Source: Linnemannia hyalina (Eukaryota > Mortierellomycota > Mortierellomycetes > Mortierellales > Mortierellaceae). From it: a DNA stretch of 32,338 nucleotides. The first letter of the stretch is position 1; the number at the start of each line of letters is the position of its first letter. The notes under the pieces were generated by a model. It did no database searches. It had not been told where the DNA came from and saw nothing but the letters and a program-made list of their open reading frames with translations. Position numbers and translations under genes: made by a program. The stretch lies in the NCBI GenBank assembly GCA_019671135.1, contig JAHRHY010000045.1, forward strand, positions 1 to 32,338, read 5' to 3'. Shown piece after piece: positions 9,341-18,785 of the stretch.

Positions 9341-10266
9341 GTCCGAGCTCGCATGTATCCCTTCCAACAACGATCCTCCAAGGAGTGAGAGGGACAGAGG
9401 GGGTCGTGGCGGTGGTGAGCCAAGTCGGGGAGGATGGGTTTGACGATTGGGGGTTTGGAGGACTTGTTGTTTGATCTTGAGCCCATGGTTGTCCACACGC
9501 CCAACTCGGTCCATGTTGCACAAGGTTACGACAGCGACCAGTTCGCATCAACAGCAACAGTTAAACCAACACAGGCCAACAACACCAACAACAATAGCAG
9601 TACCAGCAGCCAGTTTCGCTATTCTCCAAGGTTGCAGAAGTAGCCCTCTGCGCAGGACGAGTGACCAATGGCATGGCTTGATCGGATTCAAAAGCTTGGA
9701 TCAGATATATGGGTGTCCGCAGTGGCGACTGTCCCTCGGTTTGGTTACATTTCTGTTGCTTCCGAGAAAGGACGGACAAACAAACAGGTCAACGCCAGCA
9801 GCAGTAGTAGCAAAGGACAGACAGCAATTCAGGGGTTAGCATCCATGAACATGCATACATACGTTCAGCTAGAAGATAGGTAGACAAAGGGGGTTGAGGG
9901 GGAGTGTGTAAAAGAGGACAAACAACAACAGCACACACACACAGAGAGAGAGAGAGTCTCATAGACTATAACAATACTGCAATGATCCAGAAGAAAAAAA
10001 AGGCGTTAAGCGAAGCTAAATGTATAGCCATCACGGCAAGCTAAATGTATAGCCATCACGGCAAGCTAAATGTATAGCCATCACGGCAAGCTAAATGTAT
10101 AGCCATCACCGCAAGCTAATTAAATGTATAGCCATCACGGCAAGCTAAATGTATAGCAATCACCGCAAGCTAAATGTATAGCCATCACGGCAAGCTAAAT
10201 GTATAGCCATCACCGCAAGCTAAATGTATAGCCATCACCGCAAGCTAAATGTATAGCCATCACCGC
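9341..10266. repeat. Repeat A, inner left copy
   Basis: Inverted copy of 1-802 with a longer satellite array. The match starts at AGTCCGAGCTC (9340-9350) and ends with the satellite near 10266, immediately before the promoter of the FHA-like gene. Frames at 9434-9643 and 9668-9883 are the same as in the outer copy but carry replacement changes (T to I, C to G, S to N, L to F, R to W), arguing against constraint. This is probably a duplicated gene tail, not a gene. Confidence 0.93.
10014..10266. repeat. 25-bp satellite array, ten units
   Basis: Ten copies of the 25-bp unit, here in the orientation AGCTAAATGTATAGCCATCA then CGGCA. Units alternate between CACGGC and CACCGC. One unit has a TTAA insertion (about 10119) and one has GCAATC for GCCATC, so the array has evolved since duplication, unlike the more uniform array at the contig end. 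Confidence 0.95.
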
Positions 10267-10317
10267 GTATTGATTTTTCTTTTGTATGTGGGAGTCAAAA
10301 TGACTATGTCGGAGACA

Positions 10318-10325
10318 TATAAATA
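10318..10325 (+). promoter_or_regulatory. TATA box of FHA-like gene
   Basis: TATAAATA, about 50 bp after the end of the satellite array and 178 bp before the ATG at 10503. Confidence 0.5.
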
Positions 10326-10358
10326 CACCCTTCTTGCCCTTTCATTTTGCCATCATTC

Positions 10359-10500
10359 ACTCTCACACACTCACACTCACACACCCACACTCACACACCC
10401 ACTCTTGCACACCCACTCTCACACACTCACTCACACACCCACTCTTGCACACCCACTCTCACACACTCACTCACACACCCACTCACTCACCAACACCCGC
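10359..10500. repeat. CACTCA/CACACC microsatellite leader
   Basis: About 140 bp of CACTCACA, CACACCCA and CTTGCACACCCA variants, including an imperfect duplication of about 46 bp. It lies between the TATA box and the ATG and would be the transcribed leader. Frames running through it encode only H, S, T, P and L and are not supported as protein. Confidence 0.85.
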
Positions 10501-10502
10501 AC

Positions 10503-11172
10503 ATGAATACAGACGGCGGCGAGAAGGCGGTTGCCAAGTTGAAGATTTCTTCCCGACTCGACAATCAGCCAGACAGGACTTTTTACCTGTACAAAGGCAT
10601 CAACGCTGTTGGGCGCGATCCCAACGTGTGCGGCGTCTGGTTGACAGAGAACTTTGTCTGTCGTGTACACATGCACATCAGTAAGAACCTTAAAGCAGTT
10701 GCTGACACGCCATGAAGCTAATGAAATGTGCAAGACGCAATCGAAAGATGATCGAGGAGAACTGCTGACATTTGATTCCAATCGTTTTTTCTTTTGCTCG
10801 TAATTTGGTAGACGTTCAGGATATCTTCATATTCATTCGGGATGGAGTGGAGCGCCCAGTAAGTCATCCACCTTCCAGCCATATACCAGAATGATACCCC
10901 ATGGGAGTAGGCTTGAGAACATTAGAGATTTCACAACGAAAGTCACAAGGGTGTGGGTTTGTCTCTGACGACGCTTATTGTTTGCTGTTTGTTTGTTTTA
11001 TTCAAAATAGGGTAAAAGGCGGACCACTATCTTCGATACACATGTCATGGAGCGCAGTGACTGGTACCCTTGCAGTGAAGAATTGGTAAAGCCAAGTATA
11101 TTCATATATTGTGCTTGCGTTTATAGGTCCAATGAACACGGGAACTGGTACCGAGTTGAAAGCCGAGACTAA
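10503..11172 (+). CDS. FHA-like domain protein
   Basis: ATG at 10503 starts MNTDGGEKAVAKLKISSRLD. Exons 10503-10680, 10812-10858 and 11011-11172; introns are GT..AG (131 and 152 nt) with phases 1 and 0, giving about 128 residues. The first exon has the forkhead-associated signature VGRDPNVCGVWLTE then NFVCRVHMHI: the GR-(D/S) loop and the (S)R.H motif that bind phosphothreonine in known FHA domains. The usual Ser before Arg is Cys here. Exon 2 (VQDIFIFIRDGVERP) fits the next strands. Such domains occur in DNA-damage and cell-cycle kinases, but no kinase domain follows; a coding-like block at 11216-11290 (FAGLLTLFGVRWLDDDEQEA) may be another exon. Probably a short or truncated FHA protein. Confidence 0.6.
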
Positions 11173-11440
11173 TACCGCATGGGGTTTATTCATGCCTTTT
11201 TTTCTGCATAGAAATTCCAATTCGCAGGGCTGCTGACGTTGTTTGGGGTGAGATGGTTGGATGACGACGAGCAGGAAGCGGCGCCACGTAAGGTAATAAT
11301 GCAGTAAACAATGCAAGGTTACTTCTCGTTTGGTGGCAAGTTAAAGAACACTCAAATTTAAACTTGATAAATATTTACCCTACCTTGTTGGACTTGGTCT
11401 TGTTGATAGGGTTACATCACCCCGGAACAGCAGACGGCAA

Positions 11441-12019
11441 TTAACAACAGGACACATATGGATGAAACGTTTGTGCTTGAGTGAGGATGGTGTTTGAAAA
11501 CGTGGTGAAGGAAGAAGAATAATTGATAGCAATGGAAGATGAAGAAGTGGTAATAGAACAGGCAGGTGCGTCGAGAGAGCCCTTGCAGTCGCTTATATAA
11601 AACCTCCTGTCGTTGCCGCTGTCGTTTTGGTTGTTGTAGTTGTAGCTGTAGCTGTTGTTGTTGTTGTTGTTGTTGTTGTTGTGACGAGTGCAAGGGCGAG
11701 GCGATGGGATGGAAGAAGGAGAGGGGGAAGGAAAGTGAGTGTATAAAGAGCGGAGGTAGAGCCGCCTCCTGAATTGAGCGAAGACCGGGTCGTCGATCGG
11801 GTTGCCGACATTGGCGGTCTTGAACGAGGAGGACGCAATTGCTGCAATTGTTATAGCCACCGCGCGAGTAGAGCCCAAAAGACGATAGTCTGTCCCAAAG
11901 GCTAACTCTAGAACCCCCTTGAATGGCTGCAGAATTGACTTGACTGGGGTTTGGTGTGTTCCAGAGATGAAATCGTATGTAGCGCAAGGATTTGGTAGGA
12001 GGTGTAGTGATGTAAGCAT
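11441..12019 (-). CDS. Unknown ORF with homopolymer tract
   Basis: A 192-codon frame starting MLTSLHLLPNPCATYDFISG, followed by a plausible folded segment (FKGVLELAFGTDYRLLGSTR; a hydrophobic stretch AVAITIAAIASSSF) and NVGNPIDDPVFAQFRRRLYL. After residue 115 it runs into a (GTT/AAC)n tract giving poly-Asn, or poly-Gln in the next frame, and then low-complexity Ser/Thr. The frame is also open upstream of this ATG (KRKKSFHFSLSPN), so the start is uncertain. No family recognised. Confidence 0.35.
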   Translation of the reverse strand: MLTSLHLLPNPCATYDFISGTHQTPVKSILQPFKGVLELAFGTDYRLLGSTRAVAITIAAIASSSFKTANVGNPIDDPVFAQFRRRLYLRSLYTHFPSPSPSSIPSPRPCTRHNNNNNNNNNSYSYNYNNQNDSGNDRRFYISDCKGSLDAPACSITTSSSSIAINYSSSFTTFSNTILTQAQTFHPYVSCC

Positions 12020-12785
12020 TGGCGAGTGTTGTTCTTGTTGTGGCGGTGGTGTTGACAGGGTGGAAGATGGGAGGTGGTGATGCCGGTGTGGGTGTTTACA
12101 GTTCGGGGAGAGGCTGAAGTGGAATGATTTTTTGCGCTTGTTACTGCTGTTGCTGGTGAGGGGTGGGAGAACTAGGTGGAAAACAGATGCGATGAAGAAG
12201 ATAAAGAAAATGAAGAAGAAAGAAGAGGAAGAAAATGAAGAAGAAAGAAGAGGAAGAAAATGAAGAAGAAAAAAGAGGAAGAAAACGAGGAAGGATAAAA
12301 CGAAGAAAAAGAGTTGAAAGAAGAGGAGGAGCGTATGAAAGCAGTGACGAGATTGCGGTGATGGCGGTATGCATATCCTTTTTTCGGAATCAAGGGTGTC
12401 GGTTGTCAGTTATTGTTTAGTCGTTTGTTTGTTTTGCTTGTTTTGTCTATTTGCTGTTTGAGTGTACAAAGGACATCGTTGATTATGCTGGGTGGATGTG
12501 GGCGAGATCGTACATAATAAAGGCGGAGCGGTAGTAGTTGGATCGAATAGAGAAGGAATTGCGAAAGCGACAGTGGACTGGCACTGGCACAAACTGGTCT
12601 TATTATGATGAGTGAGAGAGGAAGAACTAGAGAACACAAAACAGAGAACAGGGTGAAAAAAATGGGAAGGGTAGAAGTAATAATAGGGAAAAGGCGGACA
12701 TATGTTATTAAGATAGGACGGATTGGAGAGTCAATGAAGAGAGGATGAGATGAGGTCAGTGTGCTTGTTATTCAATTGATCCATA
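12020..12785. other. Low-complexity region with GAA/GGA tract
   Basis: Holds a GA-rich tract of about 145 bp at 12186-12330 made of GAAGAAGAAA/GAGGAAGAAAATGAAGAA units. Frames through it give only K/E/R or F/L/S polymers. A purine-rich strand of this length could form triplex DNA. No supported gene. Confidence 0.6.
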
Positions 12786-13030
12786 TTAGAGGGCAAACAA
12801 CAAACAGCACACGCACACACAGAGAAAAGAGAGAGAGAGAGCGAGAGAGAGAGAGAGAGATAGAGATAGAGAGTGAACAAGATGAAATGAGAGACAGGCT
12901 TCGTTTTTGCTGAAGTACCTTGCTGGCCGGTACAGTCCTCTAGACTATAACAATACTGTAATGATCCAGAAAAAACAAAGGCGTAAAGTAATTCTCCTAC
13001 AAGCTGAATGTATAGCTCTCACTGTGCGCA
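12786..13030. repeat. Decayed third copy of the satellite module
   Basis: Same order of parts as the end of the inner repeat A copy: AGGGCAAACAACAAACAGCA, CA then GA microsatellite, then after an insertion of about 60 bp ACTATAACAATACTG, AATGATCCAGAA, an A-run, AGGCGTAAAG and one worn satellite unit (AGCTGAATGTATAGC then TCTCACTG). It overlaps the end of the exons at 13019-13553. Confidence 0.75.
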
Positions 13031-13553
13031 GAGGAGACATCGGCATCTCTTGGGGAAAAAAAACAGTACACTTAGCCCGACATAAGAAAACTGGTACTGG
13101 AGTATGTACATAAAGCAGCGGCCGGTTGAGCTGGCAGTAAGACCGTTCTGCCAGACATCGTGCAGAGTCCCGATTCTCTCAAGAGGAACCTTTGCCAACG
13201 AGGACCCAACAGGCACAGATTTGGCACGGTGAATGACCTACGCAGCCCTCACCCGCGAGGGGAGTAATTGAGGCCTGTTGGTCGAGGAGGAGGGGGTGGT
13301 GGATGTCGGCTTCGGACTTGTTGAGTTTGACAACGGCAAGAACGGCTGCGATTGCGATCATCACGAGGATGATGAGTGCGTCGACTTCTATTTTCTTTCT
13401 TGGTGTATCGTCCAACGCCACAGAACCCCTAGAAAGGTTGGTAATCCAGGACGCCTGTTGAGCACCATCCTCTTTTTCTTTATTCTTATCGTCGTGCTCT
13501 TGGTCTTTCACCTCTTCACCTACATCCCACCTGACCTCACACTCCCTTGACTC
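13019..13553 (-). CDS. Partial membrane-anchored protein, possibly acyl-CoA synthetase
   Basis: Exon 13553-13242 follows a good acceptor (CTTTAG); an intron 13241-13190 (52 nt, phase 0) leads to an exon from 13189 to a stop at 13019. The first exon has a charged N-terminus, one membrane segment (VDALIILVMIAIAAVLAVVK) and then LNKSEADIHHPLLLDQQASI; the second gives VPLERIGTLHDVWQNG. This order of membrane anchor, 'DIHPLLL.QQ' and 'I.TLHD.W' resembles, from memory, the N-terminus of fungal long-chain fatty acyl-CoA synthetases, but the AMP-binding domain is absent. The reading frame runs into the decayed satellite module, so the gene was apparently truncated there. No first exon with a start codon was found. 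Confidence 0.4.
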
Positions 13554-13860
13554 CTAAAGAAAAAAGGCAATAGGGACTAAACTTGTCTTTGTCGGATCGA
13601 TTCTGGTGCATGAGTGGTGTGGTTGCAAAGGCCATCTGCAAGTGGTCGTGAGAGGTGAGAGGCGAGAGTGGAGGCTATTGGGGTAGGAGGGTCGCAGATA
13701 GAAAAAGTACAGGTAGGAATAAAAAGGAGATATGCTCATTTGACACACGATCATAAATAATTACCACTGACGCGTACCGCGATCAAAACGAAAACGCGCT
13801 CGTGGAAAGTCTCTTAATTCAAACACATGTCTTGTTCAGAACCAAAAATGTCTGTTTGCA

Positions 13861-13970
13861 TGCTTGTCAGTCATTGTTTGCTGGTCAGTCATTGTTTGCT
13901 TGTCAGTCATTGTTGCTGGTCAGTCATTGTTTGCTTGTCAGTCATTGTTTGCTTGTCAGTCATTGTTTAA
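13861..13970. repeat. 18-bp tandem repeat, six copies
   Basis: Units of GCTTGTCAGTCATTGTTT with GCTGGTCAG variants and one unit shortened by one base. No reading frame is maintained. Confidence 0.9.
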
Positions 13971-15980
13971 TGTCCAATAATACTCTGTGTGCTATGAAAC
14001 CGATGCTATCCACGTCCGTGGCCATCACCACGATCACAACCACTCCTTGTCGATTTTTGTTCCCCTCGTTTCCAGTCTTGTCCGTCTCGAACACGCCATT
14101 CTTGTCGAATCTGGTCCGCATCCTGATTAACATCCTAGGGACATATGAGAGAGAAAGAGTGGGGAAAAAAGTTAACATGAGAGCCAGAAATACTAACGAT
14201 ATTAAGGTGCCATTGGAAAGAAAAGTGAAAAAAAAAGTGACCATATAACATAATAAGAAAGAAAGAAAAAAAAAGCGAGCAATAACAACATCTGTCTCCG
14301 GTTGGCCTCCGTAAACTCGCAAAATAGAGGCCCCAACCCAGAGCCTACCGCCCATCCTTCAGAGGGTAGTGAGACTACATCTCTTTATACTACTTCTTAT
14401 ATGCTACTCCGACGAATACTCAGCAACAACATTAGGGCCAAATATGTCCAGAAGACTGGCACTCGGTCGGCCCGATGCCTTAGACATGTTGAAATGTCTT
14501 TCGCTCGCGACAATTCGCAGGCGCGTAAATACGCCCCTTTTCTGCCGGCAATAAAGAGCATGCAGTGTCTCAATGTAAACAAGGCATGTGCACTTGTTTA
14601 TCTCTGAAGGCCTCAGGCCTTGCAAGTTCCGAGAAGGGACCATACCTTGCAAGCGCAAATGTGTCAGTTGAGCACCTTCCTCTCCCTCCGTCTTATATCC
14701 TCGTCTATGACCTCTTCTGCCTTTTCCACTCCTCTTTTCTCCCTTAAAAAAAATCAATAAACTGGCACTTATCTTTTTGTCAGCTTTTTGGTTGTTCGAC
14801 CAGGGTGTTGTTGTTTTGAATGTTAGACTTGTGGAAAGGGGCAGAGATGAGGAAAAGTCGTGGGAGGCGTGTGTTCCTGCTTTTTGTTCCGTGGCTGTGG
14901 AGTAGAGGGTTGGGATGGGTGAAGAAGAAGAGAAGGTCAGCAAACAAAGCATCAGCCAACACGCTTCGAATCGATTACGTTGCAGAAAGGAGACAAGGGC
15001 GGTCGAAAGGGCTGACAATGAGGGAAGGGAAGAAGGGAAGAAAGGTAAAGAAGTGAAAAAGGGAATGGGGAGAGTGAAGGGTTGAGGGAAGAGAGATAGG
15101 GGAAGGGGTGTAAGGGGTCGTTGTTTGGTTACCGTTCGTCGTCGTTTCGGAAGTGAAGGTGAGGGCGAAGGTGAGGGCGAAGGTGAGGGTGAAGGTGGGG
15201 GTGAAGGTGAGGGGAACGAGAGAAGAAGGGAAGGAAAAAAGAAAGGAAAGAAGGATGGAAAGGAAAGGACGGAGATAAGAAAGAATAGACTGATGGTCTG
15301 CCGAAAAAATGACAGCCAGTCCCTTTTTTCATATGCTCCCGTCCTTTTTGCCTGCACGCTGATCGTGTGCACTCCCTTATCCTGATGAAAGGACGTCATT
15401 GGTTTATTCAAGGAAAACGAAAGGAAAGAAATAACGCCATTGGTTTATTCAAGGAAAATGAAGGAAAGAAAGGACGCCAAGACGCGGAGGGATAAGACAA
15501 AGTGCACATGGTATGACGACCGTGGGAACGATAGATACAAGAAAGAGGAAAAAGAAAGGCAACGAGCGTCCCAGTCAAACAAACAAAAGACAACTGCAAC
15601 ATGAAACAACGCGCATAGCACATACAAAATCCATGAAATAGACGCGAAAGGTGGTTGTCCTGTTTTTGTGCAAGGTGAGGGGAGCTAGAAAGAAGAAAAA
15701 AAAGGAGAGAAAGAGAGGGAATCAGCATGCCAAACTGATTTCGGCCTTTTTTTTTTTTTTTTTTTTTTTCTTTTTTGGAAATGCCCATTCATCAATGCAC
15801 CGACCGGGTCCTAGATTCCTGTCGTTCATTCTCCTGATTCGTAACCTCGTTGATCACAACTTGACTTTTTTCGCATTTTGCATTTTGCATGGACCGACAT
15901 TGGTTCATCATCGGACTTGAAAGGCCCGGATCATCTCACATTGTTCGTATGTCCAAAGCAGAGTGTGGCGAATGATCTAT
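13971..15980. other. Repeat-rich region without supported gene
   Basis: Contains a 12-bp minisatellite (15155-15214), a run of 23 T (15747-15769), a near-repeat of about 30 bp around TCATTGGTTTATTCAAGGAAAACGA (15395-15475, two copies) and CT/GA-rich stretches. The longest frame (14404-15411, minus strand, 335 codons) is mostly F/S/P/L translation of those tracts. A short start MSKASGRPSASLLDIFG (14486-14404, minus) has coding-like composition but ends after 27 codons. Confidence 0.55.
15155..15214. repeat. 12-bp minisatellite
   Basis: Five units of GAAGGTGAGGGC/T; translation gives GEGEGE or PSPSPS depending on strand. Confidence 0.85.
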
Positions 15981-15996
15981 ATGTAAAATTTTACAT
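15981..15996. repeat. 16-bp perfect palindrome beside the axis
   Basis: ATGTAAAATTTTACAT is its own reverse complement and lies about ten bases from the end of perfect arm pairing. It could form a small hairpin. No function is shown. Confidence 0.6.
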
Positions 15997-16006
15997 GGGT
16001 TTAGCA

Positions 16007-16332
16007 AGACCGACTTGGTTATTTTAAATACCACAAGCTCAATACACTTTCTACGGGTAACCTCATAGCAGTTCAACACCAAGGACACGAAGTGGGATCT
16101 AGAAAATAGGAAACATATGGAACTATTAGATCCTACATGGAAGATATCGTTAAAGCATGTTTTGTTACATTGGGGGGTCTGGCACGAATTCACACATTGT
16201 GATATTACTCTCTATTGAGAATGACTGCCTCCGCGCATCAAAGACCTTTAGGTTCCACTTCATGTCCTTAGTATGGAGCTGCTATTAATTTACCCGTAGG
16301 GAGCTTGTGGTATTTAAATAATCAGGTCGGTC
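16007..16332. other. Palindrome centre: noisy stem plus unpaired loop
   Basis: From 16007 to about 16098 the left side still aligns with the reverse complement of about 16240-16332, but with many substitutions and indels, including a gap of about nine bases near 16042-16050. Shared blocks include TACCACAAGCTC, TACGGGTAA, ATAGCAG and GAAGTGG. About 16099-16240 shows no inverted partner and no convincing ORF. An abrupt fall from perfect to noisy pairing at the axis is what a fold-back read would give; a real diverged spacer is the alternative. Confidence 0.75.
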
Positions 16333-16342
16333 TGCTAAACCC

Positions 16343-16358
16343 ATGTAAAATTTTACAT
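16343..16358. repeat. 16-bp perfect palindrome beside the axis (mirror)
   Basis: Mirror copy of 15981-15996 on the other side of the centre. Confidence 0.6.
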
Positions 16359-18368
16359 ATAGATCATTCGCCACACTCTGCTTTGGACATACGAACAATG
16401 TGAGATGATCCGGGCCTTTCAAGTCCGATGATGAACCAATGTCGGTCCATGCAAAATGCAAAATGCGAAAAAAGTCAAGTTGTGATCAACGAGGTTACGA
16501 ATCAGGAGAATGAACGACAGGAATCTAGGACCCGGTCGGTGCATTGATGAATGGGCATTTCCAAAAAAGAAAAAAAAAAAAAAAAAAAAAAAGGCCGAAA
16601 TCAGTTTGGCATGCTGATTCCCTCTCTTTCTCTCCTTTTTTTTCTTCTTTCTAGCTCCCCTCACCTTGCACAAAAACAGGACAACCACCTTTCGCGTCTA
16701 TTTCATGGATTTTGTATGTGCTATGCGCGTTGTTTCATGTTGCAGTTGTCTTTTGTTTGTTTGACTGGGACGCTCGTTGCCTTTCTTTTTCCTCTTTCTT
16801 GTATCTATCGTTCCCACGGTCGTCATACCATGTGCACTTTGTCTTATCCCTCCGCGTCTTGGCGTCCTTTCTTTCCTTCATTTTCCTTGAATAAACCAAT
16901 GGCGTTATTTCTTTCCTTTCGTTTTCCTTGAATAAACCAATGACGTCCTTTCATCAGGATAAGGGAGTGCACACGATCAGCGTGCAGGCAAAAAGGACGG
17001 GAGCATATGAAAAAAGGGACTGGCTGTCATTTTTTCGGCAGACCATCAGTCTATTCTTTCTTATCTCCGTCCTTTCCTTTCCATCCTTCTTTCCTTTCTT
17101 TTTTCCTTCCCTTCTTCTCTCGTTCCCCTCACCTTCACCCCCACCTTCACCCTCACCTTCGCCCTCACCTTCGCCCTCACCTTCACTTCCGAAACGACGA
17201 CGAACGGTAACCAAACAACGACCCCTTACACCCCTTCCCCTATCTCTCTTCCCTCAACCCTTCACTCTCCCCATTCCCTTTTTCACTTCTTTACCTTTCT
17301 TCCCTTCTTCCCTTCCCTCATTGTCAGCCCTTTCGACCGCCCTTGTCTCCTTTCTGCAACGTAATCGATTCGAAGCGTGTTGGCTGATGCTTTGTTTGCT
17401 GACCTTCTCTTCTTCTTCACCCATCCCAACCCTCTACTCCACAGCCACGGAACAAAAAGCAGGAACACACGCCTCCCACGACTTTTCCTCATCTCTGCCC
17501 CTTTCCACAAGTCTAACATTCAAAACAACAACACCCTGGTCGAACAACCAAAAAGCTGACAAAAAGATAAGTGCCAGTTTATTGATTTTTTTTAAGGGAG
17601 AAAAGAGGAGTGGAAAAGGCAGAAGAGGTCATAGACGAGGATATAAGACGGAGGGAGAGGAAGGTGCTCAACTGACACATTTGCGCTTGCAAGGTATGGT
17701 CCCTTCTCGGAACTTGCAAGGCCTGAGGCCTTCAGAGATAAACAAGTGCACATGCCTTGTTTACATTGAGACACTGCATGCTCTTTATTGCCGGCAGAAA
17801 AGGGGCGTATTTACGCGCCTGCGAATTGTCGCGAGCGAAAGACATTTCAACATGTCTAAGGCATCGGGCCGACCGAGTGCCAGTCTTCTGGACATATTTG
17901 GCCCTAATGTTGTTGCTGAGTATTCGTCGGAGTAGCATATAAGAAGTAGTATAAAGAGATGTAGTCTCACTACCCTCTGAAGGATGGGCGGTAGGCTCTG
18001 GGTTGGGGCCTCTATTTTGCGAGTTTACGGAGGCCAACCGGAGACAGATGTTGTTATTGCTCGCTTTTTTTTTCTTTCTTTCTTATTATGTTATATGGTC
18101 ACTTTTTTTTTCACTTTTCTTTCCAATGGCACCTTAATATCGTTAGTATTTCTGGCTCTCATGTTAACTTTTTTCCCCACTCTTTCTCTCTCATATGTCC
18201 CTAGGATGTTAATCAGGATGCGGACCAGATTCGACAAGAATGGCGTGTTCGAGACGGACAAGACTGGAAACGAGGGGAACAAAAATCGACAAGGAGTGGT
18301 TGTGATCGTGGTGATGGCCACGGACGTGGATAGCATCGGTTTCATAGCACACAGAGTATTATTGGACA
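16358..18368. other. Repeat-rich region without supported gene (mirror)
   Basis: Mirror of 13971-15980. The 335-codon frame at 16928-17935 on the plus strand is again low-complexity. Confidence 0.55.
17125..17184. repeat. 12-bp minisatellite (mirror)
   Basis: Mirror of 15155-15214. Confidence 0.85.
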
Positions 18369-18478
18369 TTAAACAATGACTGACAAGCAAACAATGACTG
18401 ACAAGCAAACAATGACTGACCAGCAACAATGACTGACAAGCAAACAATGACTGACCAGCAAACAATGACTGACAAGCA
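18369..18478. repeat. 18-bp tandem repeat (mirror)
   Basis: Mirror of 13861-13970. Confidence 0.9.
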
Positions 18479-18785
18479 TGCAAACAGACATTTTTGGTTC
18501 TGAACAAGACATGTGTTTGAATTAAGAGACTTTCCACGAGCGCGTTTTCGTTTTGATCGCGGTACGCGTCAGTGGTAATTATTTATGATCGTGTGTCAAA
18601 TGAGCATATCTCCTTTTTATTCCTACCTGTACTTTTTCTATCTGCGACCCTCCTACCCCAATAGCCTCCACTCTCGCCTCTCACCTCTCACGACCACTTG
18701 CAGATGGCCTTTGCAACCACACCACTCATGCACCAGAATCGATCCGACAAAGACAAGTTTAGTCCCTATTGCCTTTTTTCTTTAG

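Larger units (their letters stand above)
1..16006. repeat. Left arm of giant palindrome
   Basis: Read on the bottom strand this arm reproduces 16333-32338. ORFs match in mirror positions with coordinate sum 32339 over most of the length (for example 259-474 with 31865-32080, and 14404-15411 with 16928-17935). The sum becomes 32340 between about 2137 and 3390 because of a one-base run-length difference. I saw no difference from 5.2 kb to 16.0 kb among the features compared. Differences cluster at 2.1-5.2 kb and are nearly all single-base indels. Confidence 0.97.

Noticed and set aside
9204..9883. Small frames in repeat A (69-130 codons)
   Set aside because: The copies differ by mostly replacement changes and overlap in several frames on both strands; treated as the duplicated tail of the gene at 699-2074.
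1..10266. Composite transposon bounded by repeat A
   Set aside because: No transposase within a defined element, no target-site duplication seen, and A contains part of an ordinary gene; kept only as an alternative.
10249..10715. Frames rich in His/Thr/Ser through the CACTCA repeat
   Set aside because: Products of the microsatellite; the supported start is the ATG at 10503 after it.
13802..14248. 148-codon frame across the 18-bp repeat (mirror 18091-18537)
   Set aside because: Reads through tandem repeats and A-rich DNA; no coding character outside the repeat.
14404..15411. 335-codon frame (minus strand; mirror 16928-17935)
   Set aside because: Most of it is translation of CT/GA-rich and 12-bp minisatellite DNA (long F, S, P and L runs), with no domain or intron logic.
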